Shown one piece after another: positions 11,132-23,883 of a stretch of DNA of 64,000 nt (its first letter is position 1; every line of letters starts with the position of its first letter). The stretch is from the NCBI GenBank assembly GCA_933228895.1, contig OW121854.1:9055131-9119130 (forward strand), given 5' to 3'. The notes beneath the pieces were generated by a model. That model was not told the origin of the DNA and searched no databases. It was given only the letters and a program-made list of their open reading frames with translations. The translations under genes and the position numbers were made by a program. Origin of the DNA: Platycnemis pennipes. Taxonomy: Eukaryota > Arthropoda > Insecta > Odonata > Platycnemididae.

Positions 11132-12310
11132 TGTTATTTACATAATGGTATAAAGTAGTTTTCCAACGCCTTCGGGTCTATCTAAGATCTTGATCCAAGG
11201 AAAACACACCATCCATGCCAAGCATGGCTGGCCATTAGCTGGCCAGACCAGCACGGTAGGAATCTGGTACCAAGGCAGGCATGTTGGGTTTCTCCAAGGA
11301 TTAAACGGGTGGTAAATACGGTGCGAAATAATGTAAATAACTGGAAAGCCTTAAAATCTATTTACAACATTACTCGTGGAAAATGAGGCATTATTGTTAG
11401 AGAAACATTATCCTAGAGATTCATTACTTCAAATGGGACAATCGAAATATTTGCAAAACAAATAAACGTTAGTGAGCTAATACTAGAGTTGGCGAACTCT
11501 TTTCGCCATGCATATGCAAAGCAGAAAGAAATACCTTAAATTTTCCCTCGTGGATTCCAGCTTCCTATTCCGATGTCGGAGTCGTATTTATATATCTTTT
11601 TCTCAAATTCGGCAAATGACTGATAGGACATAGGCACGACCAAGGCGCGGGATTTTTCAACGCACGACAAAACACGTAATCTGCGCGCATGGACTCTTTC
11701 GTCAGATCGCGGGGAGTGAAAGAAAATGAGGCGATGGATGGCAGCACTTGCCCCGCGGAAGTTGACGCCGTGACTACCGGTGGCGCCGCCGACTGGCCGG
11801 CCGGGTCACCTCGAAAGACACCATCGTTACAAAGGTGCTTTGATTGCGGCGTAAAATGGAGTTTTCCCGAAGTTCAAAAAAGAAAAGAAAGAAATGCCGA
11901 TCACGGGGTGATATGCATCCTCGCAAACCCCGGATTGACCCTTGGAGGGGATCTGTGATTTACGGGAAGAGCGAAATCACATTTCCTGGCCGAGTAAGGA
12001 GGTTCATGAACATAGTTATCGTGATTACAGATCGTGATTCCTGAGATTGGTCTGATGCACCTCTCCAGTTGATTTTTCAATCGGCGATAATACTCACCAA
12101 AAAAAGGCGGGTATTGTTCGCGCACCACAATATCACGTCAAAATTGGCTAGCTCTGCACAGAAAGGATCACTGCGACCGATAAGCAGTGATTTAATTAAA
12201 AAAATACATAAATTACAGTATTGCAGTACAATAATAATGATAGAAGTGACGGAGCTATTTCACATTATAACACAATCCAATAAAATAAAAGAACAAGTTA
12301 TCTACGCATA
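11132..12310. other. Unclassified sequence with a GC-richer patch at 11560-11990
   Basis: Small palindromes (GGCTGGCCATTAGCTGGCC near 11229) and overlapping short frames on both strands at 11565-12128. No motif or splice site supports a gene. Confidence 0.35.
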
Positions 12311-12850
12311 ATGGGGGCGTTTACTCGGAACCGAAATCGCAATTTTGTACACGAAATTGTTAGATGGAAACGAAAAACGAAATTTAGCGAAAAAATTAAT
12401 ATTCTAACCATAACCATTCACTCATAAATCAAAATAAGCAAAAGGTGACGCCCACCGAAAATGCTGCTGTGATAACATTGACGTCACTTTCCTCCCGTCC
12501 TTCACTGCTCGTATGGGAAGGGGAGGGAGTGGAGAGGGATTCTCGGAAGGTCTGCTCGCACAGATGCTGTCGTAACTGCTCCGATTGACAGAGTCAGCTT
12601 TGTCCCCCCCCCCCCCCCCCCATTTGCGATAAGGCGAAGTAGCTTCGCGGGCTCAGTTGTGATTGGACAAAGTCGTTAGACGTCAGAGGTTGCACCACAC
12701 CCACTTTTACGAAAGGGTGAAAAACATTAGTTTTTCGACGCCTATAACTCGAGAAATAATTGACGGATCAAAAAACGGAAAAATACGGGTCTTTTTATTT
12801 TACGAACTCTATCATATTCGGCAATAAAAAAATATGGTAAACGACCCCAT
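12311..12850. mobile_element. TIR element C, copy 2 (540 bp)
   Basis: Same ends (ATGGGGGCGTTTAC ... GTAAACGACCCCAT) and the same interior as 2838-3364. It is slightly longer, partly because of a run of about 17 C at 12604-12620. It has no coding capacity. The two copies allow the ends to be fixed by comparison. Confidence 0.78.
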
Positions 12851-13924
12851 TCAATAAGTCGTGAAGACATGTTGCTTTATGATAAGTACCTATCAGGTCC
12901 TGCTAAGCCATTGGGCTTGACTTGATACTTGCCAATATACTTTAAACGTGTTTTCCAGGTATATTAAAATGATCGTAATTGACCTGTGGTCATTAGAGAA
13001 ATTATTATTATTATATCTCTGGATCTGGGGACACGACAAATATCTTCCTCTGCTCCAGAAAACCCACGATTTGGGGAGCACGTACCAGTTGAGTGAAAGG
13101 TTGGGTCACGAGATAAAATTAATATCTGTGTCAAAGAGAAAAACGAGGAAGGATTTTACCTGGAAAACTCCGCAGAGCACAGTTTGAATACGCGAGAACC
13201 ACCGAACAGCACGGATATCAAATTCCGAAATGATTAGGTACGCCGTATCCACAATTCCAACTGGAATTCACGAGAGAAATACAATGATTTAGCGATTTGT
13301 GGATCGGGTTGGTATCGAGGCTCGAGTATCGACTAAAGAAGACTCGGGATCGAATTCCGGCCGTAGGTAGCAGAGATTTTTTTAAGGACAACTCGGTCTA
13401 ATTTCAGTTCCGTGAAGGAAGCATTACAAGAGCATTTCACTCCATCCACCATTTGGTTGCAAAAAGTAGTGGAATCATTTGAAACCTTCATTGAAGAATG
13501 GGCTAATGCCAGAACAAGGTCTCTACGGATCCTCATTTTCAGCTCTACGGTCTTAGGTCCTATAACAACCCCATCCTTATTGAACGACTCACCTACCCTC
13601 ATCGAAGCAAATACCTTCATTTACCAGTCGCCTCCCTAATCAACTACTACCGTTTCCACGAAAATAAGAACGGGTATTTTATTTAATTTGGTTTAAAAAC
13701 ACGGATTAGGGTTTATTTCCAGGAGATTTCTTATTTCTTTCAGCGAAATAATACTGCGTAAGAAAACAGTCTACCGCACAAGTATCAACAAGTTTTCGGT
13801 GGTCGAGCATAGGAATTTATCTCTATTACAAAATCGCTTTCTGTGGTATAGATAAGTACTAAACTATTACATGTATGTTAGTGGTCGCTATTCGGAAAAG
13901 GGGACCGAATGCTAAGGTTATTTA
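12851..13924. other. Unclassified sequence with short open frames
   Basis: Frames at 12948-13187 (plus) and 13333-13620 (minus, 95 codons) were looked at. Neither has a motif I recognise, and the second overlaps a plus-strand frame of similar length. Confidence 0.3.
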
Positions 13925-14215
13925 CGCCTTGCAGGAAGGGTGGTAGATTGACATGAGGTTGCTATTTTTTCAGGGAACGGAAAAAGGGTGTAGAGAAACC
14001 CGGCGTCGGCACTGGTTCGCTCTAAGCGTAAGGCGTCAAGGAACCCACGGTTTAACGTCCCATCCGACGGACACGGACCTGAACTTTAATTGATCTCCAC
14101 ATGGGACTCAAGTAGGTGCCGGTATGCCAATGAAAAATCTGTCTTTGCCGGGATTCGAACCCTGACACATCGGATGTGAAGTTACTATTCTAGCCACCAC
14201 GCCAACCCGATCTCC
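13925..14215 (-). repeat. tRNA-derived SINE A, most complete copy
   Basis: About 290 bp. On the minus strand it starts with a tRNA-like head (GGCGTGGTGGCTAGAATAG, then GGGTTCGAATCCCGG as B box). The body contains GACGGACGGA-like and AACCCGGCGTCG-like blocks that recur at 7314, 28015, 39530 and 42485. This is the reference copy for the family in this window. Confidence 0.75.
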
Positions 14216-14298
14216 ATATTAAGATTTTCATCGAGCTTCTACTTGAGAACTATTATTATTCATAAATGTATTAATACGATATATACAAATTATTTATA

Positions 14299-15292
14299 CA
14301 GTAGAACCTCGCTTACATGACCCTCAATAACACGACAACCTCAATTACAAGTGCAATTTTCAAATCCCCTTGAGATTTCCATAACTCATAATGTACAAAT
14401 ATACACATAATATCCAAACAACCTCAATAGCACGGATTTTTTCCAATTCACAACGTAACTCAGAACTTCTATAACAAGTCGTTTTGAGAAGTCAACCTCG
14501 ATAACGCGACTCTATACATGAATGGGTCAACCTTTAAGGCTGTCGGATACCACTGCCAAAAACGCTTCTGAAACCGTCTACGCCTCTTGACTTGAAGCTT
14601 CTGCTTCGCTACTTAAACAAAAGTTTTCCGCGCAAACTTCGAGAATAAGGATTGATCTAGTAAATAAGTTAAGTAATTTTTCACTCGTTGATTTTCTCAT
14701 AATTCTGTTCACCTCAGAAAAAGGCTTCTGAAACCGTCTACGCCTCTTGACTTGAAGCCTCTGCTTCGCTACTTAAACAAAAGTTTTCCGCGCAAACTTC
14801 GAGAATAAGGATTGATCTAGTAAATAAGTTAAGTAATTTTTCACTCGTTGATTTTCTCATAATTCTGTTCACCTCAGAAAAAGGCAAATTTTGACGAAAA
14901 TAAGCAGATTTCCATGGCGTGTATGAAGTTAAATTCCGAACATAATGACTAATTATGACACTCTTTAAAAGCGGGTATCCTTCATCTCCATGTGGGACCA
15001 AGAATTCGTATTTCTTAACTTGAAAATGAAACGAAAAGTTGAAATTAAAGAATTCCATTGCAAGAATTCTGTATTCTTGGCGATATGAGAATTGATAATA
15101 AATAGACTTGGTTCGAAAAGGGTCGCTCTAAAATTCACTCGTTATGAAGGGATTTAGTGATTCCAATTAACCTCGATAACACGACTGATAACCAAGTTAA
15201 CCTTGACAACACGACCCTCAACAAAAAGAGCCCCTCGATAAGAAGACTGTTTCCCTAATCCCCTCGAGACACTTCTTATCGAGGTTCTACTG
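14299..15292. mobile_element. pogo/Tigger-type element (994 bp) with TA TSD
   Basis: The left end is CAGTAGAACCTCG and the right end is its exact reverse complement. Both sides are flanked by TA (14297-14298 and 15293-15294), the Tc1/mariner target signature, and the CAGTAGAACCTC ends are typical of pogo/Tigger elements. CTCRATAACACGAC-like words recur near both ends. The interior holds a 2 x 160-bp tandem duplication and a 106-codon minus frame (14738-15058). That frame contains GDEGYPLL, which weakly recalls a PIF/Harbinger nuclease and not a pogo transposase, so the cargo is unclear. Confidence 0.8.
14564..14883. repeat. Tandem duplication, 2 x 160 bp
   Basis: Units 14564-14723 and 14724-14883 are directly repeated with about one visible difference (gaagcttct versus gaagcctct). 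The near identity indicates a recent duplication, or an assembly artefact, inside the pogo-type element. Confidence 0.85.
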
Positions 15293-15701
15293 TAACTCGA
15301 TTTTCCCTTTAGGTTGACGATCACAACTAGGGTTCATATTAGGAGTATCCCAAAAAAATGGTGGGCGTGCTTATATTCGGCTAACTTCTTATCTTGGGGA
15401 AAGATAATACTAAATGTTGGAAATGGAGACAATGGTGGAATTAGGTTTTTATCCGCTCTGTTTATTCAGGATACATCGCACCCTCTATAGAATAATTTGG
15501 CAACTGCGCGTCCAGTATTGCCAGCTCGCCGATTTCCAGAATTACGATTGGGTGGAAGAGATGCCTTCAGACGTAACTTTGTGGAATTTATTCATGATGA
15601 GAATAAAAAAAATACTTGATATATTCCACACCACTATTTTATTTACCGACCGCGTTTTCAACGCCAGAGCGTCATAATCATGGCAACCGAAGTAATGGGT
15701 C
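15293..15701. other. Unclassified sequence
   Basis: A plus-strand frame at 15414-15677 (87 codons) has no motif I recognise. Confidence 0.3.
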
Positions 15702-15705
15702 TTAA

Positions 15706-15931
15706 GCCCGTTTCACACGATACTTGGTCCAGCACAAGACCTAGTGTGCTAGCCACTACTTGATTTTGAGGGCGGAAACTAGTATGATTGGAACCGTACT
15801 GGGAGGTTTCACACGATCATCGATCATGCTTGCCAGCCAGTATACTAGTTGTGTTCACACGACACTGGAAAGCTAGCATACTAGCGAGTATACTAGACCT
15901 TGTGCTGGATCAAGTATCGTGTGAAACGGGC
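15706..15931. mobile_element. TIR element F (226 bp), TTAA/TTTA flanks
   Basis: The left TIR GCCCGTTTCACACGATACTT is matched by the reverse complement of the right end with few mismatches over about 40 bp. It is flanked by TTAA (15702-15705) and TTTA (15932-15935), consistent with a decayed TTAA target duplication. CACACGAT and CTAGTATACT-like words also recur inside. It is non-coding. Confidence 0.8.
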
Positions 15932-15935
15932 TTTA

Positions 15936-16598
15936 GGTACCGAGCGGCTATGTATACAAAAGCGAGCTCGTGGAGTGGGGGATGGATAGATTGGGCGGAG
16001 TAGGTGGGGGGGTAAATAAAATAGCGTGGAATATACCAAGTATTCTTTTTATTCTCATTACGATCGGGTGAATCGAAAAGATCTTCTCGGGCGATAAAAA
16101 AAAAAGTGGGAAAACTGTTGCCACTTCCCAAAGCCAGATGAGTCGCGGTCCCCGCAACTTCCAACTTCCAACTCCCCCTCATCCACACAGATACGAGTAC
16201 GAGTTACGCCGAGAAGAACGATAAAGAACGTCTCTCCCCTTCCCCCCCGAAAAATAAAGAGAAAAGGAACCACAAGGAATAGCCGTCCCACTTGCCCGCC
16301 TCATTTGCATTTTCTCTCTCTCGTTCCATTGGGGGGAGGAAGGTCGTAGAGAGCGCAATTTTACGAGCCGACCTGTCGACGGCTTACTACGACGTCCCCC
16401 GAATGTGTCACCGCCGTCAGCAGCGATTCCCCGCGTCAAGAGAGCAGGTGGGTACGCCTCGGCCACATATGGACGGGAGGACACAACATTTAATAAGAGC
16501 ACCCTCGAGAAAGCGACTCGGAGCCGCGACACATTACGGAACGAGAATACCGCTCCCGTGACCTGCTGCGCCTCAAATCGGGACGCGACACCCACACC
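15936..16598. other. GC-richer island with open frames on both strands
   Basis: Frames at 16179-16685 (minus, 168 codons) and 16292-16561 and 16405-16734 (plus) overlap. Compositional bias explains the long frames. No protein family is recognised and no splice-supported exon was found. A promoter or CpG island for a nearby transcript is possible but not shown. Confidence 0.25.
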
Positions 16599-17318
16599 TA
16601 GGGCCGTGCGATACCACGACATATCGTCGACGATACTCGATATGCACTTGATATCGGGAGTTGATATTTCGAAACACAATATCACGATATGTCGATATCC
16701 CGATATCCGATTTGCCGATATGTCGATATCCTGATCCTGGTGTTTTTTTCTGTCACCCTTAATAATGACCTTAATAATAATTATTCAACCTATAGCAACA
16801 GCAGGGTTTCAAATAATTTCCATATAATCTAGCTACCATAGCAAATTTTAAACATAGAGAGGAGATGAAAATACGTATCAGCCGCCATTGGTCGAGAGGC
16901 ACGCATAGAGGTTTCTGTACAAATAAAGATCGCTACTAACAGCTACGAGAAGCAATCGCACCTTAGGCAATTAGTAGTTAAAAAATTCATCTCTTCATTT
17001 TTTAAACATCTATTTTCTGTAATACTTTCATTCGTCTTATTTATATCCCCTGTATACACTAACTACAGCTTGGGAATGCTTCAACAACAAAACAATTAGG
17101 CAATGATGGCTGAGCAATATACGGATTTGAATATCGACTGTAATATTCACGCCATATCACAAAATCGTCGACGTATCGAGTTAGCGATGCAAATTGGCAA
17201 TATCGCATGATATCGCAAATCGCGCGATATCACATAACATCGCATATCACTATGCATAGTGTTAGCTCTCGTCTCCATATCGCATCCCACATACGATATG
17301 TCGCATTATCGTGTACTA
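16599..17318. mobile_element. Foldback element rich in CGATATCG-type words
   Basis: The left end TAGGGCCGTGCGATACCACG and the right end (reverse complement TAGTACACGATAATGCG) share CGACATATCGT shortly inside. Many GATATCG/CGATAT words fill both edges. TAGGG-type starts suggest a hAT-like MITE, but no 8-bp TSD is visible. Confidence 0.55.
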
Positions 17319-19956
17319 GGGTATTGGGTAAGACCTACATCGTTGGCATATTCCATCACCGAAAGGAAATACTCCGAGCACGTCAATCGCAACAAGATGA
17401 GAGGAGGAAGGGTTAGGAATGACACACCTGACATCACGAGAGGAATCTAAAGCAGCACGACACAAACGTGCATCATCCGCGGTAATCACGCAACCTTCTC
17501 AAAAGAAAAAAGCTCTAACGCCTTTGAAACCTCATCCCAGGCACCCCTCCCTACAAAGAAGACATCACACCTCAGATGAATCTAGGCGCTTACAGTCCAA
17601 ATGCCGGAAACGACCGACCAGGACACCGAAGAAAAATTTATCCTCGCATACTCTGATAGCCAACTAAGACGTGGGCTTTAACTACCAGGTTTTTCTTCCG
17701 TCGGTAAGGATATAATTTCCCAAAGAAGCCATTCGCGAAAGTCGTCCAGAAGCTGGGAATTTGTGTCTTGACCCAAGACTTTTTTTTTGTTACAGGTTTT
17801 ACTAAAGGCAGGTTTGCGGGCCCACCTTGCGATCCACAGCGAACGTCTTATTCTTAATAATACGGCCGAGAATTAATAACCGACCACCGAAGCTGCGCCG
17901 AAATTACTGTCCAGAGCACTAGCATTCGAGCGGGAAATCGTGGTTTCAACTGACATGCGCGGTTTCGAGATGAATCGGGCCACCAACAGCTTGAGGGCCG
18001 AAATTCAGCGTGTGCAGATATAAAAGACCACCTTCACTATTAACGTGCACACAACGAAATGCAGAAAAGGAAATATCACGAAACCGCAGCCAGTTACTAC
18101 CAAAAAAGAGGTGGAATTCCAGCAACACAACTAGTCACGAACTTCTCCAAGAGGGAGTACTGAAACATTCGTTTCGTTCCACAGAGACAGTCTTTTCTTT
18201 TCAACAAAAACGTTTATCAACTATCCATGATTATAAACTTGTCGAAACCAACACCGGTCAATTTTTCTGAGATCTTCCAAACCTTAGTATCGAAAGTTTG
18301 GAAGAATCATCACGAATGAATCGGGTTTTACAAAAATCAAGCCAAAGGTAGTAAATATTCCTCGAATATACACAGAGAATTACATGGTGGTCCCACACAT
18401 GTTCTGTGATGAACATGAATTAAATTCTTGAAACAAAATCATAGCACACCAGGCGTTAGCGTTGGATAAAACTTTGCGAATGGTATCAGGTTTTCAGCCA
18501 CGAAATAAATGATACAAGGATCTCACTCACTCGGGCGCTACCTTGGCTAAAAGTTGGCAAGCACACTACTTGGCACTAATTTATGAAAACATCCATCGGA
18601 AAAAGCGTAAGAAAGGTTGGAAAAATAAAATATACAGAACCCATTAGATTGAAGAAAAACTAGCTCCTATCAAGCTCCAACGGCTCCACAAACATTTATA
18701 TCCTCTTCTGAAAATATTAAAAGTGAATGAGAATCAATTTGGTTTGAGGCATTTCCCCAGACAAAAAAACATTCAAATAGGTAGCGTAACAAGGTTCTTA
18801 CTAAGTAAAGGAATCGGGAGTTCTCATTCAGACTAAGTATCAGGAGTAATTTGGAGTTGTTTTCACGACTATAAGAGAAATTACTCCTTTTATCACTTTG
18901 ATGTATAATTTATCTTCACATTAAAATCGCAGATTTAGCGGCGGCATCAGATTATATCATAGGCAAAGAATTGTGGAACCCTAAAAATAATCCTTGCTTT
19001 AGCCGGGTTAAGATATGTAACTAAATTACGAATTCAATTCCACGGTACAAATGATACATCTACTCAATCGAAAAATTAATGAAGCATCTAGAGGAATGAT
19101 TCATGAAACTATAAGAATGATAACAATGCTGCGAAATATGTCCACTAAATGAGGAATAAGTTTACTTTTTTTAATTATGTTGTTCTCCACGGAATTTCAT
19201 TACTATACATCATAGCTATGTTGTAGATGCTTAATTGTGAGAACTCGAAAAGGTAGAGAAGGTTCTTTTAAAGCTTTGAGCTCCTAGAAAGCACACTGTG
19301 AAGACGAAAAATCATCAAGAGCAAGAGCAGGATAAGGAAAGGAAGGTGGGCAAAGAGAGAGAAAGAAGAGAGGGCATAAGGAAGTATAATAAGATAAAAA
19401 GAAAGGTTAAAAAAAGAGGCGGATCAGTGAAAAGATTCGCGGAACAAAAACAAAAAAGAGTTGGATCGAGAGCGGATCGGTGGTCGGCCAATTACTGCGA
19501 GGGCAGCTCCTGAGTCGGGTGGGGAAGAGAGAAGAGTCATTTAGCGCCCAAAACAAATGGAAAAATATCGCCGCGCATTAATCACTGAGCGGGCATTACC
19601 TCTTGTTTTTATTTCATTCCGTTATAACAATTTTTTTCTGTCCACCGTTCCGAGGAGCAGGAATTTGGCGCAGGCAGCGAAGGAAGGAGACGGGAGGACG
19701 CCCCGAAAGACGATGGAAAAGAAATGAAGATTAGAGAAAAGAGACAGATAGTGAAAAGAACGATTCAACACCTGAAAAGATGCGTTCATTGATATCCCTA
19801 CAGCGAGATAAATAGCAGGTACACGAAAGAAACACTCATATAAGAACCAATCACGTATTCAATAGTAATAATGCCTAAAACTCGTGCCTTACTCTAGGTG
19901 ACCAACTTATTTTCGCTAATTTCTTTTTAAAAAAAGGCTAAAACTCCAAAGGAGGT
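17319..19956. other. Unclassified intergenic or intronic sequence
   Basis: No gene was recognised. A perfect 9-bp stem (CTTCCAAAC / GTTTGGAAG) lies at about 18276-18305. A purine-rich tract at about 19300-19470 produces a charged low-complexity frame (19298-19513) that I do not regard as a gene. Confidence 0.4.
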
Positions 19957-20046
19957 AAGATGCACTGGAGGAGACATTGGCATTCTAGCCTATGGGTGAC
20001 AATGAAGCCAGAATGGGGGTGCTTGGGAACGATTAGGCCCCACCTA
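19957..20046 (+). repeat. Dispersed repeat M, copy 2
   Basis: Contains GGAGACATTGGCATTCTAGC followed by the CTATGGGTGACAATGAAGCC block and GATTAGGCCCCACCT. It is homologous to 632-706 and 31992-32090. Confidence 0.6.
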
Positions 20047-20083
20047 CTCCGTACAAAACATGATTTCTAACGTAAATTACTTC

Positions 20084-22020
20084 TATCGAAGAGGTTTCTC
20101 GTCTAGAATGAAAAAAAACAACGCGGAAACGTTAGCTTCAAATCTATTTGATCTGAGAAATGAGTTTTCTACGCTTACTCTGACACTTATTGTTGGTAAT
20201 AAGCAGCATTGTGGACACTGCACACGTATTTAAACATGAATCACAATGAAATCAAACACAATTTTCATTGCAACAGCATTAGTTAATCTTCATAAGGCTA
20301 TTTAATGGAGGTATAAATGTAATTGATTCTCCTGAGAATTATATAACAACTGGTTCTAAAAAAAATGTGTATAAACTACATATATAGAATAACATATAGA
20401 GAGAAAAGCATGGGAGAATAATTCAATCCTTCAATGAATTGAATTTGATTTCATTCAATATTTATTATTTAAATGCATACATGAACATTGTTCACCCTCT
20501 GCCACACACCCTTGCGGTGGCTTACAGGGTATTACGTAGATGTACATGAATCTATTCGGAAATAGAGAGCCTTTAAGCTCACACGGAAATACAGCTAATA
20601 CAATTTTATGTTCTTTTAAATATTTTTGTCAGTCATTTACCACGCCAACGATCAAAATATAATAAACATACAAAATATATTCAAATTTCGATCTAAATTC
20701 GATTTTAATTCAGAATAAACAATAACCGCAAACGATCATTTGAGCGTCACATTTCCTCCTAGAACTACTGACTAAAGGGGGAATTCTAATGCGACTTTAT
20801 GTGATGAATACTCGTGACAAATGTGATGTATAACTCATGAAACAACAATCCTAACTGCGCGATGAGGCTTACCGAAAGAACGAACTCACAGGAGAGGAGG
20901 GCTAATGAGTGGATCCAACTCAAAATATCGATTTAGATCGAGTTCGAGACTGGGAGTTGAATCCGCCGGAACACCATTGGGGAGGGAAGGTTAGGCAATC
21001 TGCGCACGCGCGTATTACTGGGATGCATACCTCCACCACCGCTCATTTGATTGGCTATCATATTTAGTTAACGACACACCAAGTAAACTCTATAAATGCA
21101 TCTATCAGAACGCTTTGAGCAATACGAAATTCATTCCGGTGGCCTTGGTGGTTTAAAAGTGTAACTTCGAGCAGATCTGACGATGTTTGCACTAATATTT
21201 AACCATAGCAACCGAAAATGGAGACCCAACATGGCTACAAATGAATAACGTACATATTTTTAAGGTAGCGAAAAATGTCTTCGCGACTCAAATGGCTGAA
21301 AATTTCAACTTACTCCACCGTCACACACCTTTGCGGTTCGTTACAGGGGAGTGTCAAGACATATTAACACGGTGTAGGACGAAATCGAGTCACAAAATTA
21401 ACCAATGACCTGAGATGAGAACGGAAATAACACTAGAGACTTAACCGAAAAAAATACACATCGCAAAAAATTATATCAACTCATCACACACATCCAACTT
21501 AGTTACGTCAATATGTATCACAATAAGGAAAAGCGAGAGATGGTCAGAAATCGATTCAATAGAGCCCTGTTAACATTGCACAAAAACAGAACATTTAAAC
21601 TACCTTAATGAGAAGAATTACAGAATATCAAACCGTAACAGTAGTATAGATAGGCTCTAATGGTTCTCCAACAATTGAGTTCGTAATAAAACATTTAATC
21701 TAAACATAATCCGAAGTTACAACTACCATTTATAGAGTGACCTTAGAAAATAGAAGAACGCATCCATGAAGTAATTACCTACACACGTTGTGTACCAAAT
21801 ACAAAAAATCCTACGATCGGCACAGACTTCTGCGGCTAAAAAGAGATATCCTTAAAAAAAATGTCCTTCCCGGTATGAACGAGGAATCAACTCACAAGGC
21901 CACTGATTACCAACAATGGGGGTCAGAATAAGGGTAGAAAACGAATTTCTCAGATCGAATAGATTTGAGGCTAACGTTTCCGCGTTCTCAATTCACTCTA
22001 GATGGAAAACCCCTTCGATA
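20084..22020. mobile_element. Long inverted repeat flanking about 1.7 kb
   Basis: The arm at 20084-20200 (TATCGAAG ... CGGAAACGTTAGC ... TGTTGGTAAT) matches the reverse complement of 21904-22020 at roughly 80-85 percent identity by eye. The interior has no recognisable transposase and includes short pieces of the LINE B 3' end (20480-20552 and a weaker one near 21308-21357). It could be an old foldback transposon or two opposed copies of one repeat. Confidence 0.55.
20480..20552 (+). mobile_element. LINE B 3'-end fragment
   Basis: Carries the family hairpin (CACCCTCTGCCACACACCC ... GGTGGCTTACAGGGT) followed by GTAGATGTACATG. Only the extreme 3' end remains. Confidence 0.7.
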
Positions 22021-23199
22021 GACCTCATTTTCTTAACTTGCTCATAATCTTGTGGACAAAAGAGGCCTGGAAACCGTCTCGCCTTTGCATTAAAATTAAC
22101 TCTGACAGCTTATTAAAGACTTCGGTCAATATCTCGATCTCCATTAATAATTTTTAAATTGCTTGCCCTGAATTACATCAACCTTAAGGGAATCTTCAGT
22201 AAATACATTAATTGCCAATGTGTCAAATGCGCTGACGAAAGATAATTATTGCGCTGCACCCAATTTACCGCAAAGCTTGATGGAAACCTGATCTTCCAAT
22301 CGAAAATTGGTTGGTGTTAAACTAACGACATATTCAGGTTTTTTTCACGGCCCTTAATGATAATATCATCTTCAAGGTCTTACGACCTGCCTTATAATAC
22401 CTCTTGGAAGACTACCTGCAACTCATTATGTGATCCTCGGTTGCTTTTATTTTTTCAGGTGGACAAAACATCCTCCGCAACCAATTACGAGCAGAGGTTT
22501 GAGAACAAAGAAAATAGAAACCAGTGCTTGTAACTCGAGATAAAATTAAATGAGAAAAGTTGGCCTGAAATACGATTGTCCAGATTTAAGGTGGCATAAT
22601 AAGAGTAGCCGGAACAAAACACCTCCAAACTGTCACTATTACCGAGTGTCCGGTTTGGTTACCGAACAACAACAATAAATACATTTAAAAATCTTTAAAA
22701 AGTATCAAGTGCGACAAACCAACGATGAACGGACTCCGTGTGTACATACTTTTGGACGTAAAATAGAACTTTGAATTCGAGACATTTTAGTATTCCGGGT
22801 GAGATTTGATTTACAGAAGACTAGTTGCCAACGTCTGTATATACCAGAAAATATAATATACTTACTAATTAACACGCTTGAACTAGGCTAAGTACCTGGT
22901 AAGCACACCAACCAGGTCGACCTTTAGATCGAACTCAATTGATAAAAAAGGGTTTAAGCGTAAAAACAGATTTCCGTGATTCTCGACTCAAATTCGTTCA
23001 AGCGTGCATCAGAGCGAGTGCTGATGCATTGCTAATAGTTAGAATTGCGATTGAGAACAGTTGACCAAAATTCCGAAGTTGACAAAAGCTTCCGACATTT
23101 TCGTCAGAATTATATATGAAATACGATACTTAAAATACGATAAGGAATAAAAATAAATAATATTTGGTTATGTATTAAGCATGAACTTGCACGTAAAAT
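22021..23199. other. AT-rich unclassified sequence
   Basis: No gene, RNA gene or repeat boundary was recognised. Confidence 0.45.
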
Positions 23200-23830
23200 T
23201 GTGTTCACGCCGGTTTCCACCGTTGGCGCAATGCTGGCGAGCGGTTGCGCGTCGAGCGGGCACGACCGCTTCAACGCTTTCTGGAACACATTCGTGACTC
23301 GAGGCAACAGAATCCGCAGCCAAGAAGTTGACTCGCTAAGCAGTCCCGAGCGCAACGTGCATACCCCACCCGCACTTCCAAACTCGAAACCCACAATCGA
23401 AGCGGATCACGTCTGAACCGAAACCCCTTCCCGGCACCACCGAGAGAGGGGAGAGGGGTTGTGAAATGGGGCGGGGATGAGAGTGGTTGGATTGAACTCT
23501 GGAGCAGAGCAGACGACGACTGTGGCCCGAGGAATGCCCGGGGCCTTTTAAAGGTGAGGAAGGGAGAAAGATTGGAGGAGAGAGAGACAAAAGAGGGCAG
23601 AGCCTTGAGGAGGAACAAGAAGGCAGCGGCGGCCCGAATTCCTCCTTGGGGTGTGGGACGTCTTCTCGCAGAGGTTGGCCGGGTGGGGGAGGAATGGGCC
23701 CATCGGGGAAGTGTGGGAGACGGAAAAGAAACGAGGAAGAAGACTCACTCGCCTGCGGTTGCACTACGAAGTGACTTTCGTACTGTTTAAACGTTTCGGC
23801 AAAATCAACCATAGAAACTTGAATACGGGC
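23200..23830. other. GC-rich island with overlapping open frames
   Basis: Frames of 158 and 115 codons (minus, 23336-23812 and 23271-23618) and 109 codons (plus, 23461-23790) overlap each other in a G/A-rich plus strand. Products are Pro/Ser-rich or Arg/Glu-rich low complexity. No domain or splice site supports a gene. It could be a CpG-island-like regulatory region. Confidence 0.25.
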
Positions 23831-23883
23831 GACATAAGCTGGGGCTGAATCGAAAAGAAAAACTCCAGTTTCGATAAGAGACA

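Noticed and set aside
13333..13639. Overlapping 95- and 75-codon frames as a possible gene
   Set aside because: Both strands are open over the same bases, and neither product has a motif or conserved pattern I recognise.
16179..16685. 168-codon minus-strand frame
   Set aside because: It crosses from a GC-rich patch into the GATATCG foldback, so it cannot be a single gene, and no family was recognised.
23336..23812. 158-codon minus-strand Pro/Ser-rich frame
   Set aside because: Low-complexity translation of a purine-rich plus strand. Overlapping frames on both strands.
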